A DNA stretch of 64,000 bases, taken from NCBI RefSeq assembly GCF_002994745.2, contig NW_020126829.1, positions 124,001-188,000 of the forward strand, written 5' to 3'. The position numbers and the translations under genes were made by a program. Below, in pieces: positions 10,146-21,201 of the stretch. Numbering within the stretch: position 1 is the stretch's first letter; each line of letters starts with the position of its first letter. Under the pieces are notes generated by a model that worked only from the letters and a program-made list of their open reading frames with translations, was not told the origin of the DNA and did not search any database. This stretch comes from Rosa chinensis. Taxonomy: Eukaryota > Streptophyta > Magnoliopsida > Rosales > Rosaceae.

Positions 10146-11325
10146 TCAAGTTGGAACATACACATCTCGGATGCCCAACTTGTCTAGTGAGTCATGAAAT
10201 ACTTTGACTGAAACACCCTTAGTTAGAACATCTGCTAACTGCTCCTCAGTTGGTACGAATGGGAAGGCAATCAGGTTTGCATCCAACTTCTCCTTGATAA
10301 AGTGTCGGTCAACTTCCACATGCTTCGTATGATCATGCTGCACTGGGTTATGTGAAATTTCAATAGCTGCTTTGTTATCACAAAACAACTTCATAGCTCT
10401 TTTTGGCTTGAACCCCAAATCACGCAATAAATTACGTAACCATAACAACTCACACACTCCATGTGCCATATCTCTATACTCGGCTTCAGCACTCGACCTT
10501 GCCACCACCTTTTGTTTTTTACTCTTCCAAGTGACAAGGTTCCCTCCGACAAATGTAAAGTAACCCGAGGTTAATCTCCTATTAGTAATACAACCAGCTC
10601 AATCAGCATCAGTATAACCAGTCACCTCCAGGCAGTGATGTTTTGAGAACATAAGGCCCTTCCCAGGAGCTCTCTTTAGATACCGCAGGATTCGCACGAC
10701 TGCATCCATGTGGTCTTCACTAGGTTATGCATGAATTGGCTCACCACACTCACTGTATAAGCTAAATCAGGTCTAGTGTGACCCAAATAGATTAATCTGC
10801 CAATTAACCTTTGATACCTCACCCTATCAGTCGGGACTTGATCAAGGTACTCTGCTAACCGGTGATTCTGTTCAATTGGTGTATCAGCTGACCTGCAATC
10901 TAACATACCCATTTCTGACAGCAAGTCTAGAGCATATTTTCTTTGGCACAAGAAGATGCTGCTGCTTTCCCTAGCTACCTCTATCCCAAGGAAATATCTC
11001 AAGTCACCAAGGTCGTTCATCTCAAACTCTGAAGCTAATTGCTGCTGCAACCTCCTAATTTCCTCTCGATCATCACCCGTGATCACCATATCATCAACAT
11101 AGATGATTAATGCCGTTACTTTACCCTTCTGATGCTTAAGGAAGAGAGTATGATCCAAATTGCTTTGTTTGTAACCAAATTGCTTCATTGCTTGAGTAAA
11201 GCGCCCAAACCATGCATGGGGGGATTGTTTGAAACCATATAGTGACTTCTTCAACCTACACACAACATTCATCTTATCAGCGGTCTCATTCTCGGGAGGT
11301 TCAGCTTTAAGAGAAAGGTTTAATT
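10146..11325 (-). pseudogene. RT and RNase H remnant of the Copia fragment
   Basis: The RT part reads RLKKSLYGFKQSPHAWFGRF and keeps the catalytic YVDD (IIYVDDMVITGDD near 11095). After about 10676 a stop interrupts the frame. RNase H then follows with SSAEAEYR and ends DVYVPT at 10146. The first half of RT and everything upstream are missing. The RT motif itself is intact, but the fragment cannot make a working polyprotein. Confidence 0.85.
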
Positions 11326-11330
11326 GTATG

Positions 11331-11918
11331 TGGATCCTAATAGGTCAACAATCTTAAACACAAACTGAAGATGGAAATTAAAGTTGTTGCTAGAATAGTA
11401 GCGCACATTTCTCGTCTATACATAAAATCAAACTTATAATCATTATATTCGAACAAAGACCAATACCTACGGAAATTTGCTGCATGCTTCCCTCGTTGGA
11501 CATGCAGGAGGAGGTGAGCATCGTCGTTTTGGATGGTTTTGCTGAGGATGAGGATTAAACAGCACAATGATTTGCATACTGCTCTGCATTTGACTAAAGA
11601 TTTGACGGGCGTCTGAGATCTGTTGCACTGATTGATTTTCCAGTGACATTTTGCTTTGATGTTTAAATGGAGGAGCTGGGGGTTTTAGTTTGCTACTGGT
11701 TTTGAAGTGATGAAAGGTCGCAATAGGCAGGGAGAGGGTTGAATGAAATAGTAATGGGAGAAAACAGGACTTTGTTTTGGGGCAATGTCTTTTCTAAGAA
11801 GGGTAGCCAGACCGTTGTCACGAAAGCCAATAATAATTTGACACGTAGGTGAGTACGTAACGGCCATTACGACAAATGCCTCCTGATTTGAATTTTAAAA
11901 AACTGAAACATAGGTTTT
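11331..11918. other. Duplicated RLK upstream flank
   Basis: This matches 28575-28620 and 29510-29860, the region upstream of RLK copy B, with shared stretches such as TTTGCATACTGCTCTGCATTTG. It marks the distal end of the duplicated unit around copy A. It carries the small open frame listed at 11467-11649. Confidence 0.7.
11467..11649 (-). CDS. Small conserved frame upstream of RLK, unknown
   Basis: A 60-codon frame with ATG at 11649 begins MSLENQSVQQISDARQIF and contains QMQSSMQ. The paralogous stretch near 29690-29520 keeps the related peptide QEVARQIFTQMQSSMQ followed by NPQPPQ, but needs a frame change there. Similar peptides in two diverged copies suggest a real coding exon, perhaps the first exon of a gene read leftwards. 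I do not recognise the family. It may be a fragment, since no further exons are evident before the Copia fragment. Confidence 0.3.
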   Translation of the reverse strand: MSLENQSVQQISDARQIFSQMQSSMQIIVLFNPHPQQNHPKRRCSPPPACPTREACSKFP

Positions 11919-12120
11919 AAAACAAAGCTTGTGAGGCGAGGCTGCTGCTGGTGAGGTGCGGGCAGCATGGGTGGGTCGTGATCTTTGCAATCGGTTACTC
12001 AAACTTGGGCCTAATGGGCTTTGGGTCTGTGCTTTGACCCTTGACCTAGTTTATTTTTCTACTTTGTTTTATTGTTATTTACTTTTAGTAAGACATGGTC
12101 CTTGACCCAATTTATGTAAA

Positions 12121-12477
12121 GTGCAGTTTATTACGTCACCCCTTCATGTTGAGTTACTAGCCATCAAGCATGGCATGCATATGTTTCAACAATTGGGAGC
12201 GACAAAGGTAGAAATTGAAAGTGATTGTCTTGTTGCTATACAATTTGTTACTGATCAGGTTGGTGACCACTCGCTACTAAGTAACCTAGTATATGATATC
12301 AAGGATTTATGTAAGTCCTTTCATTTCATTGAATTGCTTCATGTAAATAGGCAAGCAAATTCTATTGTTCATAGGTTGGCTAGCCTTGGTTTTGAATCTT
12401 CTATTCAGACTGAGTGGTTCACTTCTGTTCCGACTACTATTTCGGATGCCCTATTGTATGATCTAAATCATATTTGA
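12121..12477 (+). pseudogene. LINE RNase H domain remnant
   Basis: This 118-codon frame aligns with the C-terminal RNase H of the L1 at 30627-31214: TSPLHVELLAIKHG here and SSPLHVELLALKKG there, then IESDCLVAIQ versus VESDCLMAVQ. It also keeps RQANSIVHRLASLGFES near the end. In plant L1 elements this domain sits at the end of ORF2 and removes RNA from hybrids. Here it is cut off from the polymerase. Confidence 0.8.
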
Positions 12478-13008
12478 TGAATAAAATTCATTATTTTCTT
12501 TATAAAAAAAAGACGTGGCTCTATGCCCGTAATAAGTCCCTACCACTTTTGGGTAGGGGGATGTGGGTTTTGTCTTGGTATGCACACTTAGTGTGCCTTG
12601 TCTGTCCTAACAAGGTGACGAGCTATTCACTTGATGAAATGGACGCAACCTTCTAGTGGCAGGATGAAATTGAGTGTCGCCAGATTTATTTCCGTGAAGC
12701 AACATAGTGGGAAAGCTGTGTTATTTGTAATGATACTTCTTCGTAATAAAGTTATCTTTCCTGTATGGCACCGCTATGTCAAAGAAAATGGAGCAACCAT
12801 TCGTGCACTCTTTGCTAATTGGTAGTTGTTAGAACTTAGAATACATAGATTTTGTTAGAACTTATAATACATAGTTGTTATTATTTCAGGATGTTTTCTT
12901 TATGCATATTGTAATATGGGGTTCAAGCTTTACGTCCCTCCTTTGGATTCTGCAATTTCATTAATCAAGACTTGAGGCAGTCGCATCAGCCCTTTTTAAA
13001 AAAAACAA
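12478..13008 (+). other. LINE 3' untranslated region
   Basis: The stop is followed by GAATAAAATTC and an A-rich run near 12510, then a second 3'-end-like stretch ending TTTCATTAATCAAGACTTGAGG and poly(A). No gene is seen. Confidence 0.5.
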
Positions 13009-13230
13009 AAAACAAAGCTTGTATAGTTGGCCAGCTGATTGTCCCTTAGTGCTTTTATTTTTTTATTTTAGTTTTGACCATTTACCCTAATTCTAGGTAC
13101 TTTTTCCCCCCTCACACCGTCCACTTATTTTTATTTCCACATACCCATAAAGACTCTAATAAGGTATTCCCTAATACCCAATTAAGTTTTTTTATTTTTT
13201 TGAAACTATTGTGCCTCACCCTTTTGTTAC

Positions 13231-13278
<48 letters not shown>
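13231..13278. repeat. (GA)n microsatellite
   Basis: An almost perfect GA run of about 48 bases. Confidence 0.95.
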
Positions 13279-13282
<4 letters not shown>

Positions 13283-13614
13283 AGAGAGAGAAGCCATAGG
13301 TGACTTCACCAGAGTCTTGTGACTGGCCGCGGGAATCTGGTCACCAATCACCAGCCGCAGGACTTCTCTGAAAACCTCGCTAGAAGTCTCTAAATAGGTC
13401 GTTGGAAATCTCATAGGTCACCAGAGAGGTTTATTGACCTTCTCATAAACATTTATTACCCCAAATATACATTTATTGCAGGGCAATAAAATTTTATGAA
13501 ACCTCGCCGAAGGTCTCCAAAGAGGTCGTCGGAAATCTCATAGGTCGCTGGAGAGATTTATTACCCCCCATAAATAAATTTTTATTTTCCCCCAATGAAA
13601 ACTTTTTATTGGGG

Positions 13615-13654
13615 TTTATTGCCCTCCAATAAAGGTTTATTGGGGGGCAATAAA
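13615..13654. repeat. Near-perfect 19-bp palindrome
   Basis: TTTATTGCCCTCCAATAAA, a GG spacer, then TTTATTGGGGGGCAATAAA. The arms pair at 18 of 19 positions. Related CAATAAA/TTTATTG motifs recur at 13596-13620 and 13775-13805. Confidence 0.85.
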
Positions 13655-14540
13655 AATTTATTGGGGAGAAGGGGAATTAATTTATCTAAAATTAGACAAA
13701 TAAAACTTTGATTGAAGAAGAAGATGAAGAGATTACATAAATTTAAAATCTTTTATTGGGGGAGGGGGGGGGGGGGCAATAAACGTTTATTGGAGGGCAA
13801 TAATTGTTTTATTACAGCTGAAGGACAAACCTTGCACTTTCCCATTTTGAGAAACTCAAAATGATTGAATTGCCTTTGCAATGTTGAGCTTGAGGAAAAT
13901 TTATTTGCAACTGTAGTATATCCATACTCAGATTCTTCTCTTTGGTACAACGGTGACTAAGGCCCAAACTAGTGGGTGATGAATTAAAACATTTGGTACC
14001 CATCATAGAAGTTTTGTTACCCAAGCTATTTGCATATTTGGGCTTGGTTTAACCAATTAACCACAAACTGGCACACATGCATGATTAATTCTAGGTAGAC
14101 TCTGCTAACATAATTGCAACATCCAGAGCACCCGAAGCCTGAGCCTAGGTTGGGTCGACCTTTTCTAGAAAATTTAAATTCTTCTCCCTCAACCTCTCAA
14201 ACATTTTCGCGCTGAAGTCCCTTCCAGACTCCACCTCCTCCATCGACGTCTCCTCCTCACAACCCTTATCACAGAAATCCAGAAACCCGATGGTAGAGTG
14301 GGTCAGAATCACGTTGAAGGCGTCGAAACCCAATGGAAATTAATTTTCAAGAAACGGCGACCGGAAACTGGTGGTGGTGTTCGGAAAAGGCTTCACAGAT
14401 GATAGAGTACCAATCAAATTCCATGTTCTGAGTACTAGATTGGAGCTATCCTTCTTCGTGCCGGCCATCGTCGAGCACAGAGATCCAACAGAGCGATGTC
14501 GTATGTCCGACTCCGACGAGGAGAGAGGGAAGGGCGGGGG

Positions 14541-14548
14541 TGGGGAGG

Positions 14549-14622
<74 letters not shown>
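14541..14622. repeat. (GA)n microsatellite
   Basis: GGGAGG then a GA run of over 70 bases. A reading frame through it encodes only alternating Arg-Glu. Confidence 0.95.
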
Positions 14623-14625
<3 letters not shown>

Positions 14626-14962
14626 AGATCGAAGAGGTATGACCGTATCCGTATGAGAGAGAGGAGAAATAGATCGATGGCATGATGTAGTTTATTAATT
14701 TGGTTTAGGGTAATTGTTATTTAACGCTTGAATTGGATAGCTGGAAAGTAAAAACTTTTAATGGTGTAAGTGGGAAAGCCTTAGCCTGATTCTATATACA
14801 GCGTCAGTGCCCTTTTTTTTTGAATGGAAAGTCTTCAGTTCAACTCTTCATAATTACATGATAGATGTATTAAAATGAATCAAAACCATATAAATAAAAC
14901 GAATTATGATGTAACAAGCAAGAGGGAGTAAGCTCCAATAAAAAAAATTAAAACCTCTTATT

Positions 14963-15180
14963 TGTTCAAGGAAATCTTAATTTGTGTTTAGCCCAAACTC
15001 TAGGTTACTTGACTTAGTGGTAATAGGATTTAATTAGAAGGATCTAGAATCCTAATCAATGTAGAATTACTTTCCTTGTATGATTGAGATTCTATGCATT
15101 GTAATCCTCTATATAAAGAGGCCCCTATTATTAATGAGAATACACAACGAATTTCTCTCAATTTCTGATTCCCTAAAACA
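14963..15180 (+). repeat. E2 5' LTR
   Basis: 218 bp. It contains CTCTATATAAAGAGG near 15108, a probable TATA box, about 65 bases before the end. Confidence 0.95.
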
Positions 15181-15194
15181 CGTTATCAGCACGA
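15181..15194 (+). other. E2 primer-binding site (half-tRNA-Ile type)
   Basis: CGTTATCAGCACGA abuts the LTR end directly and is followed by a CTAACC run. It is identical to the sites of E1 and E3. Confidence 0.7.
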
Positions 15195-16326
15195 GCCCTA
15201 ACCCTGAAATCCTAAATTCGTAGCCTTCAAATCCCAGAAACCACCGCCGCCCACCTTGAAGATCTCAACTCCAGGAGTCCAGAACCGGCCGCCCCATCCC
15301 CAAAACCGGCCGGCAAACCACCGAACCGGCCACTGGAAGTTGCAAAAGTCCTTCTGCCCAGTTCAAAGCCTTCCTCACCACCACCTGCCGCCATACTCGG
15401 CCACCTGCAGCATCTCCACCCTAGAAACCCGGAACCGGAAACTTCACCACCGGAACCGGCCAAAATTCAACCGAACCGGCCACTGGCATCAAGCACATCT
15501 GAACCGGCAGAAAAGAACAAAAAAAAAAGGGAAGAGAAAGAAACCTGTGCAGCCCAAGCCTAGCCCACGTGCAGCAAGCCCCAGCGAAGCCCAAGTGAAA
15601 CAGCCGAGCCGCAGAATCCCCTGCCACGTAAGCATGCACGCAGGCGTCCAGTCAGCTGCCATGTCATCAACCAGATCTGCCACGTCAGCGCCGCACTGCC
15701 ACGTCAGCACCCCGGTCAACGGTCAGTCAACGCCGGTCAACACTTTTCCCGCAACTTTCTGGCCACTTTTCCGGCCACTTTCCGAGGACTTTTCCGACCA
15801 ACCTCCGGCCACTTTTCCGACAGCTATAGTGACTTTTCCGGCGACATTCCGACATCTACAATAACTTCTGGCGACATTCCGGCAGCTACAGTAACTTTCC
15901 CTGCGACACTTTTCAGTCAAGATTTCCGGCAATTTTTCAAGGTAAACTTTTCTAAAAGTTCCCGTTTTTTTGAAGTTTTTCAATTTCTTCTTCTTTTCTC
16001 GGGGACTTCCAACATCCCTTCTTCTACCCCCCTTTCTCTACCTAAGGGAGACCAAAAGCCGAACTGTAGGGGTTCGTGCTCACTCCAAGGTTGGAGCTTG
16101 TAGAGTCCTCCAAACTTCGAGTTTGTTGAGAAGAAAACGATCGACCACATACATCGTTGTTTCGATCTAATCCAAAACCCCTCTTGGAATCGGATTTTCT
16201 TGGAAGCGAATACGCTCAGAAAATTCCTAATTTCTTGGAAGCGACTACGCTCAGAAATTTAATAAGTTTTTCGTGGTAGCCTTTTTTCGCTCCGAAACTA
16301 ACCCTAATCTTGTGTTGTTTTTAAGG
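15195..16326 (+). other. E2 5' leader with CCGGCC and TTTTCCGGC repeats
   Basis: A 1.1-kb leader. Its first half is rich in GAACCGGCC units (15285-15500). At 15745-15910 short CTTTTCCGGCSAC-type units repeat about eight times. Two related hairpins sit at 16195-16259. A Pro-rich open frame through 15256-15864 is judged an artefact of composition. Confidence 0.6.
16195..16259 (+). repeat. Two-unit hairpin array before E2 gag
   Basis: Each unit has an outer stem (TTTTCT/AGAAAA; AATTTCT/AGAAATT), an internal loop TGGA/C, an inner stem AGCG/CGCT and a 4-base loop (AATA, ACTA). It lies at the same place as the hairpin arrays of E1 and E3 but is unrelated in sequence. Confidence 0.65.
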
Positions 16327-17416
16327 ATGAGTTACCTGAACAAGTTGAACTTTGTTCCACTCGAGACAACTGGCGCAGGATACCATAGGTGGGTCCGAGA
16401 TGTGCGCCAACATCTTAAGGCTGATGGACTTCTGGAAGCCATCCAAGAGCCTAGTCAGAACGTGCTCTTCATTGAGCAAGCTGCTGCTTTTGAAGCAAAA
16501 CAAGCTAAAGCCATAATTCTCATGACAAGGCACATGAATGACGCGCTCCAAAATGAATACCTCAAAGAGGAAGACCCAAGAAAGCTATGGGTAGAACTTG
16601 AGCAGCGATTTGGCAACGTTCGTGACTCCCTGCTTCCTGATTTAGAAGTGTGATGGCATAGCCTCCGCTTTTGTGATTTCAAGTCTGTGCTTGATTATAA
16701 CTCGGAAGCTCTTCGTATCAAGTCTCTGATGGAGTTTTGTGGCCAAGCCATAACTGATATGATGTTGATTGAAAAGACTCTCTCTACCTTCCCCGTCTCT
16801 GCACTGATGATTTCAAAGAATTATCGGATTGATGTAAATGCAGGACGTATCAGAAGGTTTCATGAGCTCATTGGCGCCATGAACGTAGCTGAAAAGCACG
16901 ATAATATCCTTGTGAAGAACTATAATGCTAGACCCGTGGGAACTAAGCATATTCCAGAGTCTAACCATAGTCGCGCCCCCAATGGAGGACGCAAGGAGCG
17001 AAACCCTAAGAGTAGGGACAATTCTGGACATTCTGGTCCATATGTTCGCCCTAAAGAGGAAGGAAATCACCGAGAGAGGCGTGCACGGAACCGTGGAGGT
17101 CAACGTGTGAAGAGAGAGAGAGGCGGAGCCTCCGACCATGGTGGTAACGCCACCAAGAGGATAGGTCGTCCAAATCGCGCCCCAATGGTGCCTTGATCAA
17201 GGGAGCCTGACCATAATGATGTTTGTTTTCGATGTGGATCAACTGAACATTGGGCCAAAACATGTACCACACACCCAGAATGTTGCAAACGCATACAAGA
17301 CGTATCGTGAAGCAAGGGAAGCAAATTACATGGAACAAGAAGATCAAGATGGCGATCTAGATCTAAGGGTGGAAGACTACAAGGATCAAGACCCAGAAAC
17401 TGGCGATTTTGATTAA
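16327..17416 (+). pseudogene. E2 gag, broken
   Basis: The frame opens with ATG at 16327 (MSYLNKLNFVPLETTG) and matches E1 and E3 Gag throughout (HMNDALQNEYLKEEDPRKLW). TGA at 16651-16653 replaces the Gln codon of the motif KVQW in E3, another C-to-T type change. Reading through, the frame continues to 17196 with a basic Arg/Gly-rich tail. A zinc knuckle CFRCGSTEHWAKTC follows near 17225 but needs frame changes on both sides. The acidic end (DLDLRVEDYKDQDPETGDFD) closes at 17416. An AATAAA lies about 100 bases further on. Confidence 0.85.
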
Positions 17417-17830
17417 GTCTTTTTATTTTCCAAGAGATGTAGGCGATTGCCATATTACTTTTTATTGGATTAGATTTTCTTTGATCATAGGAACAATGAT
17501 GTACTCCGTTGGCTTATGAATAAAATTTCGAGTTCTTTTCATTATGACTAATTTTGATTCTGAGCATATTACTTTGTGACTACGATGGTTGGGCCATCAA
17601 TATTAATTCAAGGACATGGAATAGCCCAAGTTCCACTTGCCAAATGGCACATTGATTACAGTTGTCACAGAAACTCTCTACGCTCTTAGGGAAAATCGTA
17701 CCCTATGAATAGCCAACGAATTCCATGCAACAATGCATGTAGAGAACGGAAATGAGTTCCTTTGCATCACCTCTAATGATTGCGAACAAAGACGCATCTT
17801 AGAGAAGTTTATGTGTCTCTCTAGCTATTA
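17417..17830 (+). other. E2 gag-pol interval
   Basis: Non-coding start with AATAAA near 17519, then decayed protease-region sequence (CATTAATGGCACC-like on). The equivalent interval in E1 is 6173-5819. Confidence 0.5.
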
Positions 17831-20800
17831 ATCCAATAAAGTTATGAGAGCAGATCTCTTGGATTTAGACACATATTGGCTTTGTCACGATAGGATTGAT
17901 CATCCTAGTCATGATATGATGATCCGTCTACAAAAGACTTCACATGGACATCATTTCCCTCGAGCGAAACGAAGCATGAATCAAAAGTTGATTTCCGGAC
18001 TAAGTGTGACTGACACAGCTGCCTAGGGCACTGCCTCCGTCCACCAATAGCCTAGGGCTGGCGCAGTCCCTATCCATGACGCCATGGATGGCGTCCATCA
18101 TGGTGATGGTGCCCCAGGTGATATTGTAATCACCCACTTGCTTCACATAGCGTTTCAGACGCTCAGGCCTAACCAAAATACTTAATGGTTGCTTCTAAGA
18201 CCTCTCGCTTGTTTTACAAAGCCCGTTCCTTAGGGAAATTAGGACTGAGATCGTCCTACACAAAGGATATGCAAATACTCATTCTGTTCTTACCAAGAAT
18301 CCGTAGGGATTTCGTGGATTGATTCAACCAACTTGCGGATGCTTAAATATTTCATGATGTTGGTTGACACGCAAACACGCTGGTTACGTGTTATGCCATT
18401 GTCCACCTATAAATGCTGCTTACGCTACACTCCTAGCACATATCATATGACAACAGGCTCACTCCCCAGATCATCCTATTTAGTCACTTGGATTTGACTA
18501 TGCTAGAGAGTTTACATCGAAATACTTTTGATGGATATTGCAATGGGCTTGATGTTGGACATCACATTTCCATATACACACCCAATTGGTCTCGCGGAAA
18601 CGACTACGATGGTAGTCCGAACATTGGTAATGCGCACCAATCTTCTTACATCCGCTTGGGGTGATGCGATATTGCATGCAGCTATGCTAATTCGTCTACG
18701 ACCTACCGCCACTCAATGTACCTCTACGTTACAGCTAGTGACTGGGTACACGTCTTTTGTACTTACGCACATTTGAGTGAGCCATTTATGTGCCAATTGC
18801 ACGGCCACAACGCTCTATGATGGGTCCTTACCGACGAATGGGCAACTACGTTGGATTTGAGACTCCAACAATCGTCCACCACTTAATGCCCTTGCAAGGC
18901 GATCTCTTTAGCGCTAGATTTGCGGGTTGTCAATTTGATGAGACAGTCTTCCCGTCGTTCGGGGGAGATAAGAACACAGATGTTCAACAGGAACGACAGG
19001 AATTGTCGTGGCCTGTCCCCACTATGTCTCATCTCGATCCCTATTACAGTGACGAGATCACACAAATATGCTGCAAACATGCCTGCAAGGAAGGACGTCC
19101 CTACGAGAGGACGTAGCACCACCCTACACGGAGGTAGGCATGGCGCCAACGCCAAAGAGAGTGGCACTCTGGCGTTGGCCATAGCCCCAGCTAGGATGCA
19201 TGGGAGGCCCGTAGGTTCGAAGGATACTTTGGCACATTCCAATCCTTTGATCATCAAGACTCAAAATCCCTCTCATGAGTATCTTCCGAGTTATGGTTAT
19301 CGTTGGGGGACGCCTCAACGTCAGAACCTATTCCTGAGAATATAGAGCTCTATGAAACTTACACTAGTGTACATGAGAAGTGGGATAGAAACTCCATCAT
19401 AATTGATGATATAGTTGCGTATTTCGTTGCGCATGAGTTTGTTGAGTCAGATGATATCGAACCACGCTCCGTTGATGAATGAATGCCAACGTAGAGAGAT
19501 TTGGCATAAATGGAAAGATGCGATCCAGGTTAAGATGGATTCTCTAATGAAGAGGAAGGTTTTCGAGCTAGTGATGCCAACACCTCCTAACATAAAACCT
19601 GTTGACTAATGGGTCTTCGTTAGAAAGCGTAGTGAGAAAAAGAGATGGTAATCTCGCCTTATGGCGCAAGGCTTCTCACAAAACGCCCTGGAATCGACTA
19701 CGATGAGACATATTCTCTCGTAATGGATGTCATTGAACTCCACTACCCTGTCAGTTTGGTAGTTTCCGAATAACTGAACATGCAGCTTACAAATGTGGTC
19801 ACTACGTATCTCTATAGGGATCTAGATACGGAATATACATGAAGGTTCATGGCGAACTTCATTTACCCAAGTCAAGAGGTTCTAGACCACGGAGCGCGTT
19901 TACAATAAGGTTGAAATGCTCACTAAAGTGACTACTTGATTGGGAAGGGATATGCCCACGCGTTTCTATGACAAGTTTCGGATTCTATCGCGGTTCATGT
20001 TGGACATGATCTTCATTAGAAGCACTTAGAGAGTTAAGGGAAACCGCTGAACACTTGAAATCCGAGTTTGAGATGAAGGATTTTGGGAGAACACGATTAT
20101 GTCTCGGTTTGGAACTTGAGCATCGTGTCGATAGATGCTTAGGCATTTTGACAAGGTCAAGCCTTCAAGCACTCCCATGATCGTCCGTAGTCTTGATCCT
20201 GAAAAGGATCATATTCATTCGAAGGATGATAATGAATATGTGTTAGAGGCAGGAGTGCCTTATTTGAGTACAATAGGCGCATTATTGTACTTAGCTAAAT
20301 GCACAAGACCGGACATCTCGTTTACAATGAACTTGTTAGCTAGATATAGCTCTGCGCCAACGCGACGCCATTGGATTGGTGTAAAAGATATCTTTCGATA
20401 CTTGAGATGTATGAGTGATATGGGCTTGTTCTATCCCTACAAAGAGATGATGGATTCAGACCCATCACACACCAGGTACGCCGCCAACACTGGCCTGCGT
20501 CCACTATCCCCATCCCAAAACGACATGTGTTTTGGAAGGTTTTGCTGATGTTGGGTATCTCTCTGACCCACACAAAGGTCATTCCCAATCCGGTTAAGTG
20601 TTCACTATGGGAAAAGACCGTGATATCTTGGAGGTCTACAGAGCAGACCCTAATCGCTATATCTTCGAACAATGTAGAGATTGTTGCTCTTCACAAAGTG
20701 ATTCGTGAATGTATATGGATTGGATCCATAGTTACACATGTTCGAACAATTGTGGTTTGAAGTCTACCACATATGAGCCTACGAGCATTTAAGATAATGC

Positions 20801-20890
20801 TACTTGTTTTGAATAAAGAAGCAAAGGCTACATCAAAAGCGACAACACCAAGCATAATCAGTAACAACAGGCTCTCCTCGAGATCAAAGT
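17831..20890 (+). pseudogene. E2 pol remains, heavily fragmented
   Basis: Recognisable pieces are a pre-integrase motif CHDRIDHPSHDMM at about 17880, integrase bits (18500-18780), the integrase C-terminal region (18790-19340), RT start (19640-19950) and RNase H (20135-20760). RNase H includes LDPEKDHIHSKDD and YLSTIGALLYLAKCTRPDI. The RT active site, YVDD in living elements, reads His-Val-Gly at 19996-20004. Dozens of small indels and stops separate the pieces. This element could move only with enzymes supplied by another. Confidence 0.85.
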
Positions 20891-21190
20891 GAACTAGGTT
20901 CAATCTGAGGACAGTGTGGCAAGCTTGCTTACTAAGTCATTGCCTAAATTCCACTTTTGAGGAACATGTTGGTAGCATCGTTTAAGGAAGTCATCCGAAC
21001 TCCCATGACCGTTGTTATCAGGGGGAGATGCAGACATTAGGGGGAGATGTTTACGTGCATGGTCTCGAAGCGTGAAGGGTGTATTGTGCTCTTTTTCCCC
21101 TTCGACCAAGGTTATTTTTGTCCCACTGGGTTTTTGTTACTCGGCAAGGTTTTTAATGAGGCAACGAGAGAAGCACCGCGTTTGGGCAAC

Positions 21191-21201
21191 ATAAGGGGGA
21201 G
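21191..21201 (+). other. E2 polypurine tract
   Basis: ATAAGGGGGAG immediately before the 3' LTR. Confidence 0.85.

Larger units (their letters stand above)
9464..11325 (-). mobile_element. Copia fragment, 5'-truncated (E4 lineage)
   Basis: This is the 3' half of a minus-strand Copia element: part of RT (11325-10676), RNase H (10563-10146), polypurine tract and 3' LTR. Its proteins match E4 closely; for example both share VARSSAEAEYR and FVPTEEQLADVLTKGVS. The 5' LTR, gag, protease and integrase are absent. The break at about 11325 abuts duplicated RLK-flank DNA that resembles 28575-28620. The LTR contains a 137-bp tandem duplication and a MITE. Confidence 0.85.
11933..13008 (+). mobile_element. 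LINE derivative with 14-bp TSD
   Basis: The insertion is bounded by AAAACAAAGCTTGT at 11919-11932 and 13009-13022 and ends in an A-rich tail, as expected for target-primed retrotransposition. It contains a plant L1-type RNase H frame at 12121-12477 and a LINE-like 3' region. Most of the LINE (endonuclease, RT) is missing. The first 180 bases do not resemble the RNase H neighbourhood of the L1 at 30527-34756, so an internal deletion is more likely than simple 5' truncation. Confidence 0.7.
13023..14957. other. Intergenic: microsatellites and palindromes, no supported gene
   Basis: It contains a (GA)n run at 13231-13278, an imperfect duplication (13370-13440 and 13497-13565) and CAATAAA palindromes (13596-13805). 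A poly(G) run lies near 13760 and a long (GA)n run at 14541-14622. Open frames through the GA runs are low-complexity artefacts. Confidence 0.6.

Noticed and set aside
13074..13322. 82-codon frame ending in an Arg-Glu run
   Set aside because: Same cause, the GA microsatellite at 13231-13278.
14371..14685. 104-codon frame containing a long Arg-Glu run
   Set aside because: Product of the (GA)n microsatellite; no recognisable protein outside it.
15256..15864. 202-codon Pro/Arg/Ser-rich frame in the E2 leader
   Set aside because: It arises from CCGGCC and CCACGT repeats lacking stops. It precedes gag in an untranslated leader and has no counterpart in E1 or E3.
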